Positions 16,833 to 24,238 of a stretch of 34,325 nt of DNA are shown here, in pieces. The notes under the pieces were generated by a model, which worked only from the letters and a program-made list of their open reading frames with translations, was not told the DNA's origin and searched no databases. How positions within the stretch are numbered: the stretch's first letter is position 1; the number at the start of each line of letters is the position of its first letter. The position numbers and the translations under genes are program-made. This stretch comes from Chitinophaga pinensis (GTDB lineage Bacteria; Bacteroidota; Bacteroidia; CAMBQF01), in the NCBI GenBank assembly GCA_945869825.1, contig CAMBQF010000017.1, forward strand, positions 1-34,325, given 5' to 3'.

Positions 16833-17954
16833 ATGGTAAAAAAGAGCGTAATAGTTTCAGTAACAAACGATTTAGCTACCGATGCGCGTGTAGAAAAAGT
16901 TTGCCTGCTTCTTACCTCATTAAACTACAATGTTTTATTAGTGGGTCGTAAACTGCCCAACAGCCTGCCAATTGTAGGTAAGCCATACGCTGTAAAACGC
17001 TTTAAATTACTGTTTAATAAAGGGCCGTTATTCTATGCAGAATATAATTTGCGCCTGTTTTTCTTCTTGCTATTTAAGCCAAACGCTGTATTAGTAGCTA
17101 ATGATTTAGATACTTTGCTGCCTAATACCATTATCTCACGTTGGAAAAACGCCCCCCTGGTATACGATAGCCACGAGTATTACACCGGCGTGCCCGAGTT
17201 AGAGGGTCGCCCTGCCGTGCAAAAAATTTGGAAGCGGATAGAGCGCTATTGCATACCTAAGCTTAAACATTGCATTACCGTTAACCATTCTATAGCTAAG
17301 CTTTATTATGATGAATATGGGGTTAAGTTTGATGTGGTCCGCAATGTGCCGGAGGTTACCCCTATTCAGCATAAAACCCTGGCCCAATTAGGTTTGCCTG
17401 CCGATAAAAAGATAATCATCCTGCAAGGTGCGGGCATTAATATAAACCGTGGTGCCGAAGAGCTGCTGCAAAGCATGCAATACCTAAATGGGTATCTACT
17501 GCTGATTATTGGCGGAGGCGATGTCTTCAATCAGCTAAAAGCCATGCGGGTTGATTTAGGGTTGGAAGACAAGGTGCTTATTTTAGATAAAATGCCCCGG
17601 GCCGATATGCTAAGCTACACTGTGGCTGTGCATTTGGGCGCTACGCTCGATAAGCCTTTAAGCACAAATTACCTGCTTAGCCTGCCCAACAAAATATTTG
17701 ATTATATCATGGCGGGTATACCTGTGCTGTCTAGCAATTTGGTAGAGCTGAAAAATATCATTGAAAAGTACGATGTTGGTGTTGTAACATCATCACACAA
17801 TCCGCAGGATATTGCCGCGGCCATAGAAAAAGTACTGGGCAATGAAGAAATGTATAACCGCCTTAAAGCCAACACGCCCAAAGCCTTAGCCGACCTTAAC
17901 TGGGAAAAAGAAAAGAAAGTTTTGGTAGATATTTACACACAATTAGTAGATTAG
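16833..17954 (+). CDS. Glycosyltransferase, GT4-like (gene 1 of pair)
   Basis: A 373-residue GT-B-fold enzyme that transfers a sugar from a nucleotide donor to a surface glycan or lipid acceptor. The N-terminal acceptor domain begins VSVTNDLATDARVEKVCLLL, a common opening in this group, and includes VLVANDLDTLLPN and VYDSHEYYTGVPEL. The C-terminal donor domain has IILQGAGININRGAEELLQS and KADMLSY-type segments, and ends with SLPNKIFDYIMAGIPVLSSN, the nucleotide-sugar-binding E/D-x-based region of GT4 proteins. No membrane helix is evident. A second glycosyltransferase starts 28 bases downstream on the same strand, so they probably form an operon. Donor and acceptor are unknown. Confidence 0.87.
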   Translation: MVKKSVIVSVTNDLATDARVEKVCLLLTSLNYNVLLVGRKLPNSLPIVGKPYAVKRFKLLFNKGPLFYAEYNLRLFFFLLFKPNAVLVANDLDTLLPNTIISRWKNAPLVYDSHEYYTGVPELEGRPAVQKIWKRIERYCIPKLKHCITVNHSIAKLYYDEYGVKFDVVRNVPEVTPIQHKTLAQLGLPADKKIIILQGAGININRGAEELLQSMQYLNGYLLLIIGGGDVFNQLKAMRVDLGLEDKVLILDKMPRADMLSYTVAVHLGATLDKPLSTNYLLSLPNKIFDYIMAGIPVLSSNLVELKNIIEKYDVGVVTSSHNPQDIAAAIEKVLGNEEMYNRLKANTPKALADLNWEKEKKVLVDIYTQLVD

Positions 17955-17982
17955 CATCCGTATTCTAACAGATTCGGGAGAG

Positions 17983-19110
17983 ATGAAGGGCAAGCACCTG
18001 CATATAGTATCGTTTGATGTACCGTATCCGCCAAGCTATGGCGGGGTTATCGATGTGTACTACAAAGTGCTGGCCTTGCACCAAATGGGCATTAAGGTTA
18101 CCCTGCATTGTTTTGAGTATAAAGGCCGCCCGGCAGCGCCCGAGTTAGAAAAAATTTGCCAAAAGGTTTACTACTACCCACGCAAGGTTAGCAAGGGCTA
18201 CCTATTCAGCCCCAAGCCCTACATAGTGGTTACCCGTACGTCTGAAGAGTTGGTTACTAACTTGCTGAAAGACGAATCGCCTATATTGTTTGAAGGGCTG
18301 CATTGTACTTTTTACCTGGACGATAAACGCCTTAAAAAGCGGTTTAAAATTGTGCGCACGCATAACATAGAGCACGATTATTACGAGAACCTGGCACGGG
18401 TAGAGAAGAACCTGTTTAAGCGCTACTACTTTTTAAGCGAGTCGGCCAAACTGCGCGATTTTGAAAAGGTGCTAAAGCACGCCGACCTTATAGCGGCTAT
18501 ATCGCCCAACGATGCGGCCAACCTGGCCAAGCGCTACAAGCATGTACATAACGTAACGGCTTTCCACCCCAACAATAGCTTAACAGCAGAGCAGGGTAAA
18601 GGCAACTTTGCATTATACCATGGTAGTTTAGATGTGTCGGAGAATAATGAGGCTGCTTTGTATCTGGTAGAAAAGGTATTCAATACCTCTAAAGTGCCCT
18701 TGGTTATTGCGGGCAACAAGCCCAGCAAGCAGTTGCGCGAGGCTGTGGCCACCCACACCAATGTTAAACTGGCATCAGACGTTACTACCGAAGAAATACA
18801 TGATTTAATACGCACTGCCCACATCAATGTATTGCCTACATTCCAGGCAACGGGTATTAAGCTGAAACTGCTGGCGGCATTGTTCAATGGCCGTTTTTGT
18901 GTGGCCAATACCCCAATGGTAGAAAATACCGGGTTGGAACAACTATGTACCGTAGCCGACAACGCTGCCGATATGCGCAAAGCCATAGAGCAGTTAATGA
19001 AGAAAGACTACAACGGCGTAGATACTGCCATGCGCGAACAAAAACTCCTCCACGATTTTTCTAACCTGGAGAACGCCAAAAAGCTGGTAGGGTTGATTAG
19101 GTGGGAGTAA
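17983..19110 (+). CDS. Glycosyltransferase, GT-B fold (gene 2 of pair)
   Basis: A 375-residue predicted glycosyltransferase. The N terminus KHLHIVSFDVPYPPSYGGVI has the PYPPSYGG loop typical of GT4-like enzymes. IVRTHNIEHDYYENLAR is the His-Asn-Glu-rich acceptor-domain motif. The C-terminal domain includes FALYHGSLDVSENNEAALYL, PLVIAGNKPSKQL and LPTFQATGIKLKLLAALFNG, where the usual EG..KL-type donor site is represented by GIKLKLL. It follows gene 1 by 28 bases and presumably acts in the same pathway, perhaps decorating the surface proteins encoded on either side. That link rests on position only. Confidence 0.83.
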   Translation: MKGKHLHIVSFDVPYPPSYGGVIDVYYKVLALHQMGIKVTLHCFEYKGRPAAPELEKICQKVYYYPRKVSKGYLFSPKPYIVVTRTSEELVTNLLKDESPILFEGLHCTFYLDDKRLKKRFKIVRTHNIEHDYYENLARVEKNLFKRYYFLSESAKLRDFEKVLKHADLIAAISPNDAANLAKRYKHVHNVTAFHPNNSLTAEQGKGNFALYHGSLDVSENNEAALYLVEKVFNTSKVPLVIAGNKPSKQLREAVATHTNVKLASDVTTEEIHDLIRTAHINVLPTFQATGIKLKLLAALFNGRFCVANTPMVENTGLEQLCTVADNAADMRKAIEQLMKKDYNGVDTAMREQKLLHDFSNLENAKKLVGLIRWE

Positions 19111-19135
19111 TAAATGAATCCTCAAAAAAAAATAT

Positions 19136-19816
19136 ATGGAATTCCTACAAAGCCCATTTGTCCAAACAATAGCAGCATTAATACTATATTTTCTTATAAA
19201 GGGTTTTTATTTAAAATACTGGGAAACTAAGGGCTCTAATCAAGCTACTAAAGAAGATATAGGTGAGATTACAAAAATTGCAGAAAATATAAAGAGTGAA
19301 CTTTCCTTATTAAATCAACATAAGTTTAGTTATAAAACGGCAGAAAGAGAAGCGCTTTTTGATTATAATAAAAAGTATTATGCTTGGTTTTATTATATGG
19401 TTAGATTTAGTTTTAGTTCTTATAGCGAAGAAAATTATTTTGAATTAGACAAGATAAATGAAGAGTTGACTAAGCGTCAATTTGAATGCGATATTGCAGA
19501 AGGCCATGCTACGCTATTTTGCCATGACGGCGAGTTTAACCGTATTAAAAAAGAGATTTCAGTTGCAATAATTAATTTTGAAAATGTATTTAGCCAATCA
19601 AAATTGAAAATAAGATATCAATATAGAATTTTTAGTATAAAAAAAGAACATAGAGAATCGTATAATATTATAGATGAGCATAATAAAATGGCAGAAGAAG
19701 TTAAAGCTATAATGAAAGAATACAGAGAGGGTTACTTGCCTTATTTTAAGCAATTTGTAAATTCAAACAGAGAAATGATTGCCTATATTAATAAGAAAAT
19801 AAAATCCGCAGAATAA
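19136..19816 (+). CDS. Orphan membrane-anchored coiled-coil protein, AT-rich
   Basis: A 226-residue protein of unknown function. One N-terminal transmembrane helix (FVQTIAALILYFLIKGFYL, about 8-26) is followed by a cytoplasmic body that is mostly charged helix. The segment SNQATKEDIGEITKIAENIK, just after the helix, is a recurrent feature of small single-helix accessory proteins I have seen scattered in bacterial genomes; I know no function for them. Base composition is strikingly different: sampled lines are about 27% G+C, against about 48% in the preceding glycosyltransferase, and codons are A/T-ending. This suggests recent transfer. It begins 25 bases after the glycosyltransferase stop and may ride on that transcript. 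Confidence 0.75.
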   Translation: MEFLQSPFVQTIAALILYFLIKGFYLKYWETKGSNQATKEDIGEITKIAENIKSELSLLNQHKFSYKTAEREALFDYNKKYYAWFYYMVRFSFSSYSEENYFELDKINEELTKRQFECDIAEGHATLFCHDGEFNRIKKEISVAIINFENVFSQSKLKIRYQYRIFSIKKEHRESYNIIDEHNKMAEEVKAIMKEYREGYLPYFKQFVNSNREMIAYINKKIKSAE

Positions 19817-19860
19817 TTATAGTAATAATGATTGGGAGATTAGAAAATGGATAAATAAAT

Positions 19861-20889
19861 CTACTCCACAACCAGCTTCCCATTCCAAACATTATTAAAA
19901 TCGTTTAATACCCTTACGTGGTATAAGCCACCGGCTAAGTTGCTTGTTGGCATTTGCACAGTACCTGCGTTGCCTTGCAATGCTGCTGAATAAACTACCC
20001 TGCCTAAAGCATCTATTACCTGCACCACACCTTTGCTTTGCATGGTATAGTTAAGCATGGCAAAATCTTTTGCCGGGTTGGGGTATAGGGTAAACTTTGG
20101 AATTGTTTCTTCATTGTTGGCTGACATTAACAAAGTATTCGCACTAATAAAAACCGCAGCATCTGCAATTCCATCCCCAGCATCGGCTATTGCAAATCTT
20201 ATATTATATACAGAATCAGTAAATAATATTGCTTTTGCTTTTAAAACTGTGGTAAACCCATCAAATTGTATAGTGCCTGTTGAGGTGAACCCATCTCCAT
20301 TATTGATAAAGTAGTTAGCGTTATTTATGTTATTAATTGTTCTTACAGAAATGGGCAGGTTGGTGTCGGGCACTAGTGCTATATTAGTTAACTCTTGGTA
20401 ACCCGGCCCACTAATTAATATTGCAAAAATATCATTTACATGGTCTACGTATTCTACATATTCTTCCGAGGCAAATACAAAGCTAAATTCTATTGAATCA
20501 CCTGTTGCAGTAAAATCAAATTTAAGCACAGCCGCGTCAAATGTATTTTGCCCACAAATAGCGGTTAAAATTGAATCTCCGGATGTATTAAATCCCCCAA
20601 TAGGTTGTGTAGCGTCACCATCATTGTTAGGGCCTTTTGCTATTTGGCAATCTCCTGTTGATATAATAACCCCGGACGATAAACCTAAATTTGTATTGGT
20701 TGAAGTGAAATATCCTATTCCTCGGGTGTCTCCGGCAAATGATACGTTAATTGGTACTATACTATTAGAAAATGAGAGTGTCTGTGCAATGTTTTCTAAA
20801 GGAATATTTTGTTGTATTTGTAATTGCCCATACAACAACTGTGGTATAGCAGTAATACCAAATACTAGATATAATAGAAGCTTAGGCAT
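19861..20889 (-). CDS. Choice-of-anchor L protein with T9SS type A sorting domain (paralogue 3)
   Basis: A 342-residue secreted protein: signal peptide MPKLLLYLVFGITAIPQLLYGQ, one choice-of-anchor L domain (about 25-250; IEFSFVFASEEYVEYVDHVN, YNIRFAIADAGDGIADAAVF), then directly a type A T9SS C-terminal domain (about 268-342; KFTLYPNPAKDF through GGLYHVRVLND and GKLVVE). Unlike paralogues 1 and 2 it has no Calx-beta, Ig or PKD modules and uses the other class of sorting signal. Type A domains are removed and the cargo is often anchored to A-LPS. The passenger-coding part is AT-richer (about 33-37% in sampled lines) than the sorting-domain part (about 44%). It looks like a minimal version of the neighbouring architecture. 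Confidence 0.88.
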   Translation of the reverse strand: MPKLLLYLVFGITAIPQLLYGQLQIQQNIPLENIAQTLSFSNSIVPINVSFAGDTRGIGYFTSTNTNLGLSSGVIISTGDCQIAKGPNNDGDATQPIGGFNTSGDSILTAICGQNTFDAAVLKFDFTATGDSIEFSFVFASEEYVEYVDHVNDIFAILISGPGYQELTNIALVPDTNLPISVRTINNINNANYFINNGDGFTSTGTIQFDGFTTVLKAKAILFTDSVYNIRFAIADAGDGIADAAVFISANTLLMSANNEETIPKFTLYPNPAKDFAMLNYTMQSKGVVQVIDALGRVVYSAALQGNAGTVQMPTSNLAGGLYHVRVLNDFNNVWNGKLVVE

Positions 20890-20994
20890 ATTAGTTTTTT
20901 TTGTGTGAACGGAGCAAAGCGACTTTTAGTATATTTCCCATTTTACTATCACATTCCAAAAGCACTGTTACATGTTAATCTTGCTAACCAAAGC

Positions 20995-21900
20995 CTACAA
21001 CACCGCCTCGATAATATTAAACCACAGACACGTAGTAATAAAGGATAGTACAATACTCACCCCGATAATCAGGTTGGCAAGCCGTGGGTTTATGCCGTAA
21101 ACATCGGCCAGCACACCTACAGATAAAAGCACAGGCATCGATGCTTCAAATACAGCAATCTTAGAAATCATCCCGCTATAGCCTAGCGCTAATACAACGC
21201 TCAGTATTAGTATTGGCGCTAATACTAGCTTATAGGTAAGCACGGCCGCAATGGGTTTCAGCTGTTCGCGCCAGCCGGTAAACGAAAGTTGGAGCCCGAT
21301 AGAAAACAGCGCCAGCGGGGCAATGGTAGTAGCCAGTATGTTAAAAAAAGGCGACAGTGGGGTTACATCTATAAACCGTGGGATGGTTAATGCGGCCACA
21401 CACCCTACAAATGGAGGGAACAGAAATATCTTTTTTGCAACCTGGGCTAAGGGGATAGACCCTTTTCCGCTGGCACGCAGGGCAATAATTATCCCCCCAA
21501 CCGAAAAGAGCATAAACGTAACCTGGTCGCAGATAATGGCGATACTCAGCACCTTTTCGCCATAGTAAGCCATAATAAGCGGAAAGCCCACAAACGATGT
21601 ATTGCTAAGACCGGAAGTTAGCTGTAGCACCCCATAATTCGCATCGGTAGGTTTTAGTTTGATGGATATGATACGCGCAAAAATTAATGCGCCCACAAAA
21701 ATAATAATAGGGGAGAAGGCGGGGATAAGCAGTTCGCTCGTCCAGTTTATATAAGGCAGGTATTTAAACGATACGGCAGGCAATGCCAGATTTATAATCC
21801 ACGCGTTGATGCCCTTATGCGCATCTGCCGGCACCAGCTTGCGGTAGCGGAACAATACCCCCGCCAGTATACAAAACCCAATCAGTACAAAGTTCGCCAT
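20995..21900 (-). CDS. AEC (auxin efflux carrier) family transporter
   Basis: A 301-residue inner-membrane protein with about ten hydrophobic helices in the two-bundle arrangement of the AEC/BASS group, which exports or exchanges organic acids. Typical features are the N-terminal FVLIGFCILAGVLFRYRKLV, the mid-protein LSNTSFVGFPLIMAYYGEK (family pattern N-T-x-F-x-G-x-P) and the C-terminal ASMPVLLSVGVLADVYGI. The ATG at 21900 follows repeat R4, which separates it by 57 bases from ftsE on the same strand, so it may share that transcript. The substrate cannot be told from sequence. Confidence 0.88.
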   Translation of the reverse strand: MANFVLIGFCILAGVLFRYRKLVPADAHKGINAWIINLALPAVSFKYLPYINWTSELLIPAFSPIIIFVGALIFARIISIKLKPTDANYGVLQLTSGLSNTSFVGFPLIMAYYGEKVLSIAIICDQVTFMLFSVGGIIIALRASGKGSIPLAQVAKKIFLFPPFVGCVAALTIPRFIDVTPLSPFFNILATTIAPLALFSIGLQLSFTGWREQLKPIAAVLTYKLVLAPILILSVVLALGYSGMISKIAVFEASMPVLLSVGVLADVYGINPRLANLIIGVSIVLSFITTCLWFNIIEAVL

Positions 21901-21923
21901 TAAAAACTCATAGTAATAGTTTA

Positions 21924-21957
21924 GCCTCTCTCCTTGAGAGAGGGGTTGGGGTGAGGT
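21924..21957. repeat. C/G-rich intergenic hairpin repeat (R4)
   Basis: CCTCTCTC-CTT-GAGAGAGG (21925-21943) is a perfect 8-bp stem with a 3-base loop, followed by GGTTGGGGTGAGGT. On the minus strand the element runs on directly from the TAG stop of ftsE (TAGACCTCACCCCAACCCC). It resembles R2 and R3 in layout. Confidence 0.75.
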
Positions 21958-22635
21958 CTAATCCAGCAACTTAGAGTCCAGCACCAAACCGTTGTCTACC
22001 TTAAGAGTGCGGGCGGTAAAGCGTTTAAATAATGAATAGTCGTGCGTAGCCATTATTACCGTTTTGCCACTGTTTTTAATCTCAATAAACAGCTTTACTA
22101 TTTCTTCTGATGTTTCAGGGTCAAGGTTACCCGTTGGCTCATCGGCCAAAATAATATCGGGGTTATTTAGCAAGGCGCGGGCTACGGCTACACGCTGCTG
22201 CTCCCCGCCCGACAGTTCATGCGGCATTTTATGGCCTTTGCTCCCTAAATGGATTTTTTCTAAAACTTCTACTATTCTAAAGTCAATATCCTGCTTGTTT
22301 TTCCAACCCGTGGCACGTAGTACAAACTCCAGGTTAGCATTCACCGACCGGTCAGACAGTAATTGAAAATCCTGAAAAACAATGCCCAGCTTACGGCGCA
22401 AAAACGGAACCTCTTTGCGTTTTAGCCCTTCTATCTGGTAGCCTGCCACCATGGCGTTGCCGCTATGGGGTGCAATCTCGCCATACAAAACCTTTAGCAG
22501 GCTGCTTTTGCCGCTGCCTGTTTTGCCAATAAGGTATAAAAACTCACCCCGCTCAATGGTAATGTTAATGTCTTTCAAAACCACATTAGGCCCTTGGGCA
22601 ACACTCAGGTTTTTCAGTTCAATTACGTTTTGCAT
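21958..22635 (-). CDS. ftsE: FtsE-type ABC transporter ATP-binding protein
   Basis: A 225-residue ATPase. All ABC motifs are intact: Walker A GKTGSGKS (37-44), Q-loop Gln88 in IVFQDFQLL, signature LSGGEQQ (141-147), Walker B IILADEP (161-167) and the switch His198 in MATHD. FtsE with the membrane protein FtsX links the division ring to periplasmic peptidoglycan hydrolases. Length and the IVFQDFQLL and RVAVARAL segments fit FtsE better than LolD, but the two are close, so the symbol is not certain. No ftsX is present in the window. A conserved 67-codon gene precedes it by 3 bases. If FtsEX works with an EnvC-like activator here, the LytM protein at 967-2238 is a candidate partner (inference). 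Confidence 0.85.
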   Translation of the reverse strand: MQNVIELKNLSVAQGPNVVLKDINITIERGEFLYLIGKTGSGKSSLLKVLYGEIAPHSGNAMVAGYQIEGLKRKEVPFLRRKLGIVFQDFQLLSDRSVNANLEFVLRATGWKNKQDIDFRIVEVLEKIHLGSKGHKMPHELSGGEQQRVAVARALLNNPDIILADEPTGNLDPETSEEIVKLFIEIKNSGKTVIMATHDYSLFKRFTARTLKVDNGLVLDSKLLD

Positions 22636-22638
22636 ACC

Positions 22639-22842
22639 TTAAAGGTCTATCTTTTCTATTTTGCCAAAGGGCAGGCCTGCGGCAATTTCCATAATCTTTT
22701 CCAACTTATCACCAAGCCCAATGCGCTCAAGCGATTTGTCGGGCCTGTCCAGCCTGAAATATGCTTTTAACGTAAAGTCGTCTCCCCGCAACTGTATATA
22801 GTCGGGTATTTTGGCGGTGCCCTTTATTTTTAAAATATACAT
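22639..22842 (-). CDS. Conserved small protein encoded next to ftsE
   Basis: A 67-residue protein from the ATG at 22842 (MYILKIKGTAKIPDYIQLRG), ending LPFGKIEKIDL. The longer track start at 22866 would place a perfect -7 promoter box inside the coding region, so the shorter start is preferred. The sequence is mixed alpha/beta and soluble, with no signal or helix. I recall similar short proteins beside ftsE in other Bacteroidota but know no function. The stop is 3 bases before the ftsE ATG, so the two are coupled. Confidence 0.8.
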   Translation of the reverse strand: MYILKIKGTAKIPDYIQLRGDDFTLKAYFRLDRPDKSLERIGLGDKLEKIMEIAAGLPFGKIEKIDL

Positions 22843-22847
22843 CAGCG

Positions 22848-22855
22848 CAAAATTA
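22848..22855 (-). promoter_or_regulatory. -7 element of the 67-codon gene/ftsE operon
   Basis: On the minus strand TAATTTTG matches TAnnTTTG exactly and stands 5 bases before the ATG at 22842. No convincing TTTG lies 17-21 bases upstream. The position implies a nearly leaderless mRNA and supports the shorter start of the gene. Confidence 0.55.
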
Positions 22856-22953
22856 GCTAATTGCATTTAATAGTGTGGTAATATTTAAACAGTTATCTTT
22901 ATACTATAAAATAATCCAAACAAAAGCCCTCGTTACACGTTAAATATTGCAGT

Positions 22954-24075
22954 ATGAAAGTTAAGAAAATTAATATTGTAAGCTTTGCCCCTAAAGGGCA
23001 TAACAGCTTTTTAGACACCGTGGCTGAACGTGCAAAGGCATATTTCGAAACACATAATATTTCGCCCTATGCCAATGCGGGCATGTGGGTAAAAACCATT
23101 ATAATGCTTACCCTTTATTTTGCCCCTATAGTGCTTATTATAACAGGGGTAGCATCGGTTAGTGGCTGGCTGTTTTTTGGCCTTTGGTTTATTATGGCTA
23201 TCGGGTTAATAGGTATCGGCACATCAGTAATGCACGATGCAAACCACGGCACCTATTCTCCCAACAAAAAAGTAAATAGGTTTATTGGGTACGTATTGGA
23301 GGCTGTTGGTGGTTTTTCTATCAATTGGAAAATACAACACAACGTGTTGCATCATACCTATACCAATATTGATGGGCTGGATGAAGATATTGAAAGTGTG
23401 GTTTTTCTGCGCCTCTCGCCACGCCAGCCGTTGTATTGGTTCCACCGCTACCAGTTCCTATACATCTGGTTCTTCTATTCAATTATGACTCTTTATTGGA
23501 TGACCGCAAAAGACTTTGTACAGGTTTTCCGTTATAAGCGCAAAGACCTGCTTATAAAGCAACGCACCACCCTTAAAAAGGCCGTTTTTAGCCTTACTTT
23601 GTACAAAATTTTCTACTACGGGTACATTATTGTGTTGCCTATCCTTTTCTCGGGTATGCCATGGTATTATGTAATATTTGGCTTTATGCTGATGCATTTT
23701 GTTACCGGTTTGTTCCTTTCGTGCGTATTTCAACCCGCACACGTCATGGAAACATCGGGCTATGCAGCTCCGGTGGTTAAAGAGGATAGTAAACACAAAA
23801 TGGAAGACACCTGGGCGATACATGAAATGGAGAATACCGCCAATTTTGCCCCTAAAAACCGCTTGCTGTCATGGTTTATTGGTGGCTTAAACTTTCAGAT
23901 AGAGCACCATTTGTTTACCCGTGTATGCCATGTGCATTATCGTAAACTAGCGCCTATAGTGCAGCAAACCGCCCGCGAGTTTAATGTGCCCTACCATGTG
24001 CAGCCAACATTTCGCCGCGCTCTCTGGGAACATGCCAAAATGCTGAGGAAGCTGGGTAAGCAACAATCGTTGTAA
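22954..24075 (+). CDS. Membrane fatty acid desaturase (acyl-CoA/acyl-lipid type)
   Basis: A 373-residue inner-membrane di-iron desaturase that introduces a double bond into fatty acyl chains. The three histidine boxes are complete: HDANH (94-98), HNVLHH (129-134) and QIEHH (315-319). Glutamine at the start of the third box is the hallmark of front-end (delta-5/6-like) desaturases. There is no cytochrome b5 domain, so electrons must come from a separate ferredoxin or b5. Hydrophobic pairs at about 48-90 and 210-255 provide the membrane helices. The gene is divergent from the ftsE operon. Regioselectivity is not proven by sequence. Confidence 0.92.
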   Translation: MKVKKINIVSFAPKGHNSFLDTVAERAKAYFETHNISPYANAGMWVKTIIMLTLYFAPIVLIITGVASVSGWLFFGLWFIMAIGLIGIGTSVMHDANHGTYSPNKKVNRFIGYVLEAVGGFSINWKIQHNVLHHTYTNIDGLDEDIESVVFLRLSPRQPLYWFHRYQFLYIWFFYSIMTLYWMTAKDFVQVFRYKRKDLLIKQRTTLKKAVFSLTLYKIFYYGYIIVLPILFSGMPWYYVIFGFMLMHFVTGLFLSCVFQPAHVMETSGYAAPVVKEDSKHKMEDTWAIHEMENTANFAPKNRLLSWFIGGLNFQIEHHLFTRVCHVHYRKLAPIVQQTAREFNVPYHVQPTFRRALWEHAKMLRKLGKQQSL

Positions 24076-24106
24076 ATAGAATAATTATAATATATAACCT
24101 TTGTTT

Positions 24107-24126
24107 CAGTGCATTTTAATGCACTG
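24107..24126. promoter_or_regulatory. 9-bp dyad between desaturase and GAPDH genes
   Basis: CAGTGCATT-TT-AATGCACTG is a perfect inverted repeat. No T-run follows on the plus strand, so a standard terminator is unlikely. It lies 81 bases upstream of the GAPDH -7 element and may be an operator or a weak hairpin ending the desaturase message. Confidence 0.5.
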
Positions 24127-24199
24127 GTAAAAAAATTGTATATTCTGATCTTTGCCAAAAAACTGTCCCCTAACCCCCATACACTACACCCTTTTTTTA

Positions 24200-24207
24200 T
24201 ACCTTTG
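24200..24207 (+). promoter_or_regulatory. -7 element of the GAPDH gene
   Basis: TACCTTTG is an exact TAnnTTTG match 31 bases before the ATG at 24239. No TTTG is visible at the -33 position. It supports the start at 24239, since the longer track ORF would include the promoter. Confidence 0.55.
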
Positions 24208-24238
24208 CTATCCTAAAACAATACACCCTATATATCTA

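Noticed and set aside
18534-18986. 150-codon antisense ORF within glycosyltransferase 2
   Set aside because: It is a shadow of a strongly supported coding frame with no recognisable domain or start signals.
19136-20889. Toxin-antitoxin or insertion sequence in the AT-rich patch
   Set aside because: No transposase, terminal inverted repeats, or small paired ORFs are visible; only composition is unusual.
24152-24238. N-terminal extension of GAPDH from TTG 24152
   Set aside because: It would include the -7 promoter element; the extra residues (CPLTPIHYTLFLYLCYP) are not domain-like.
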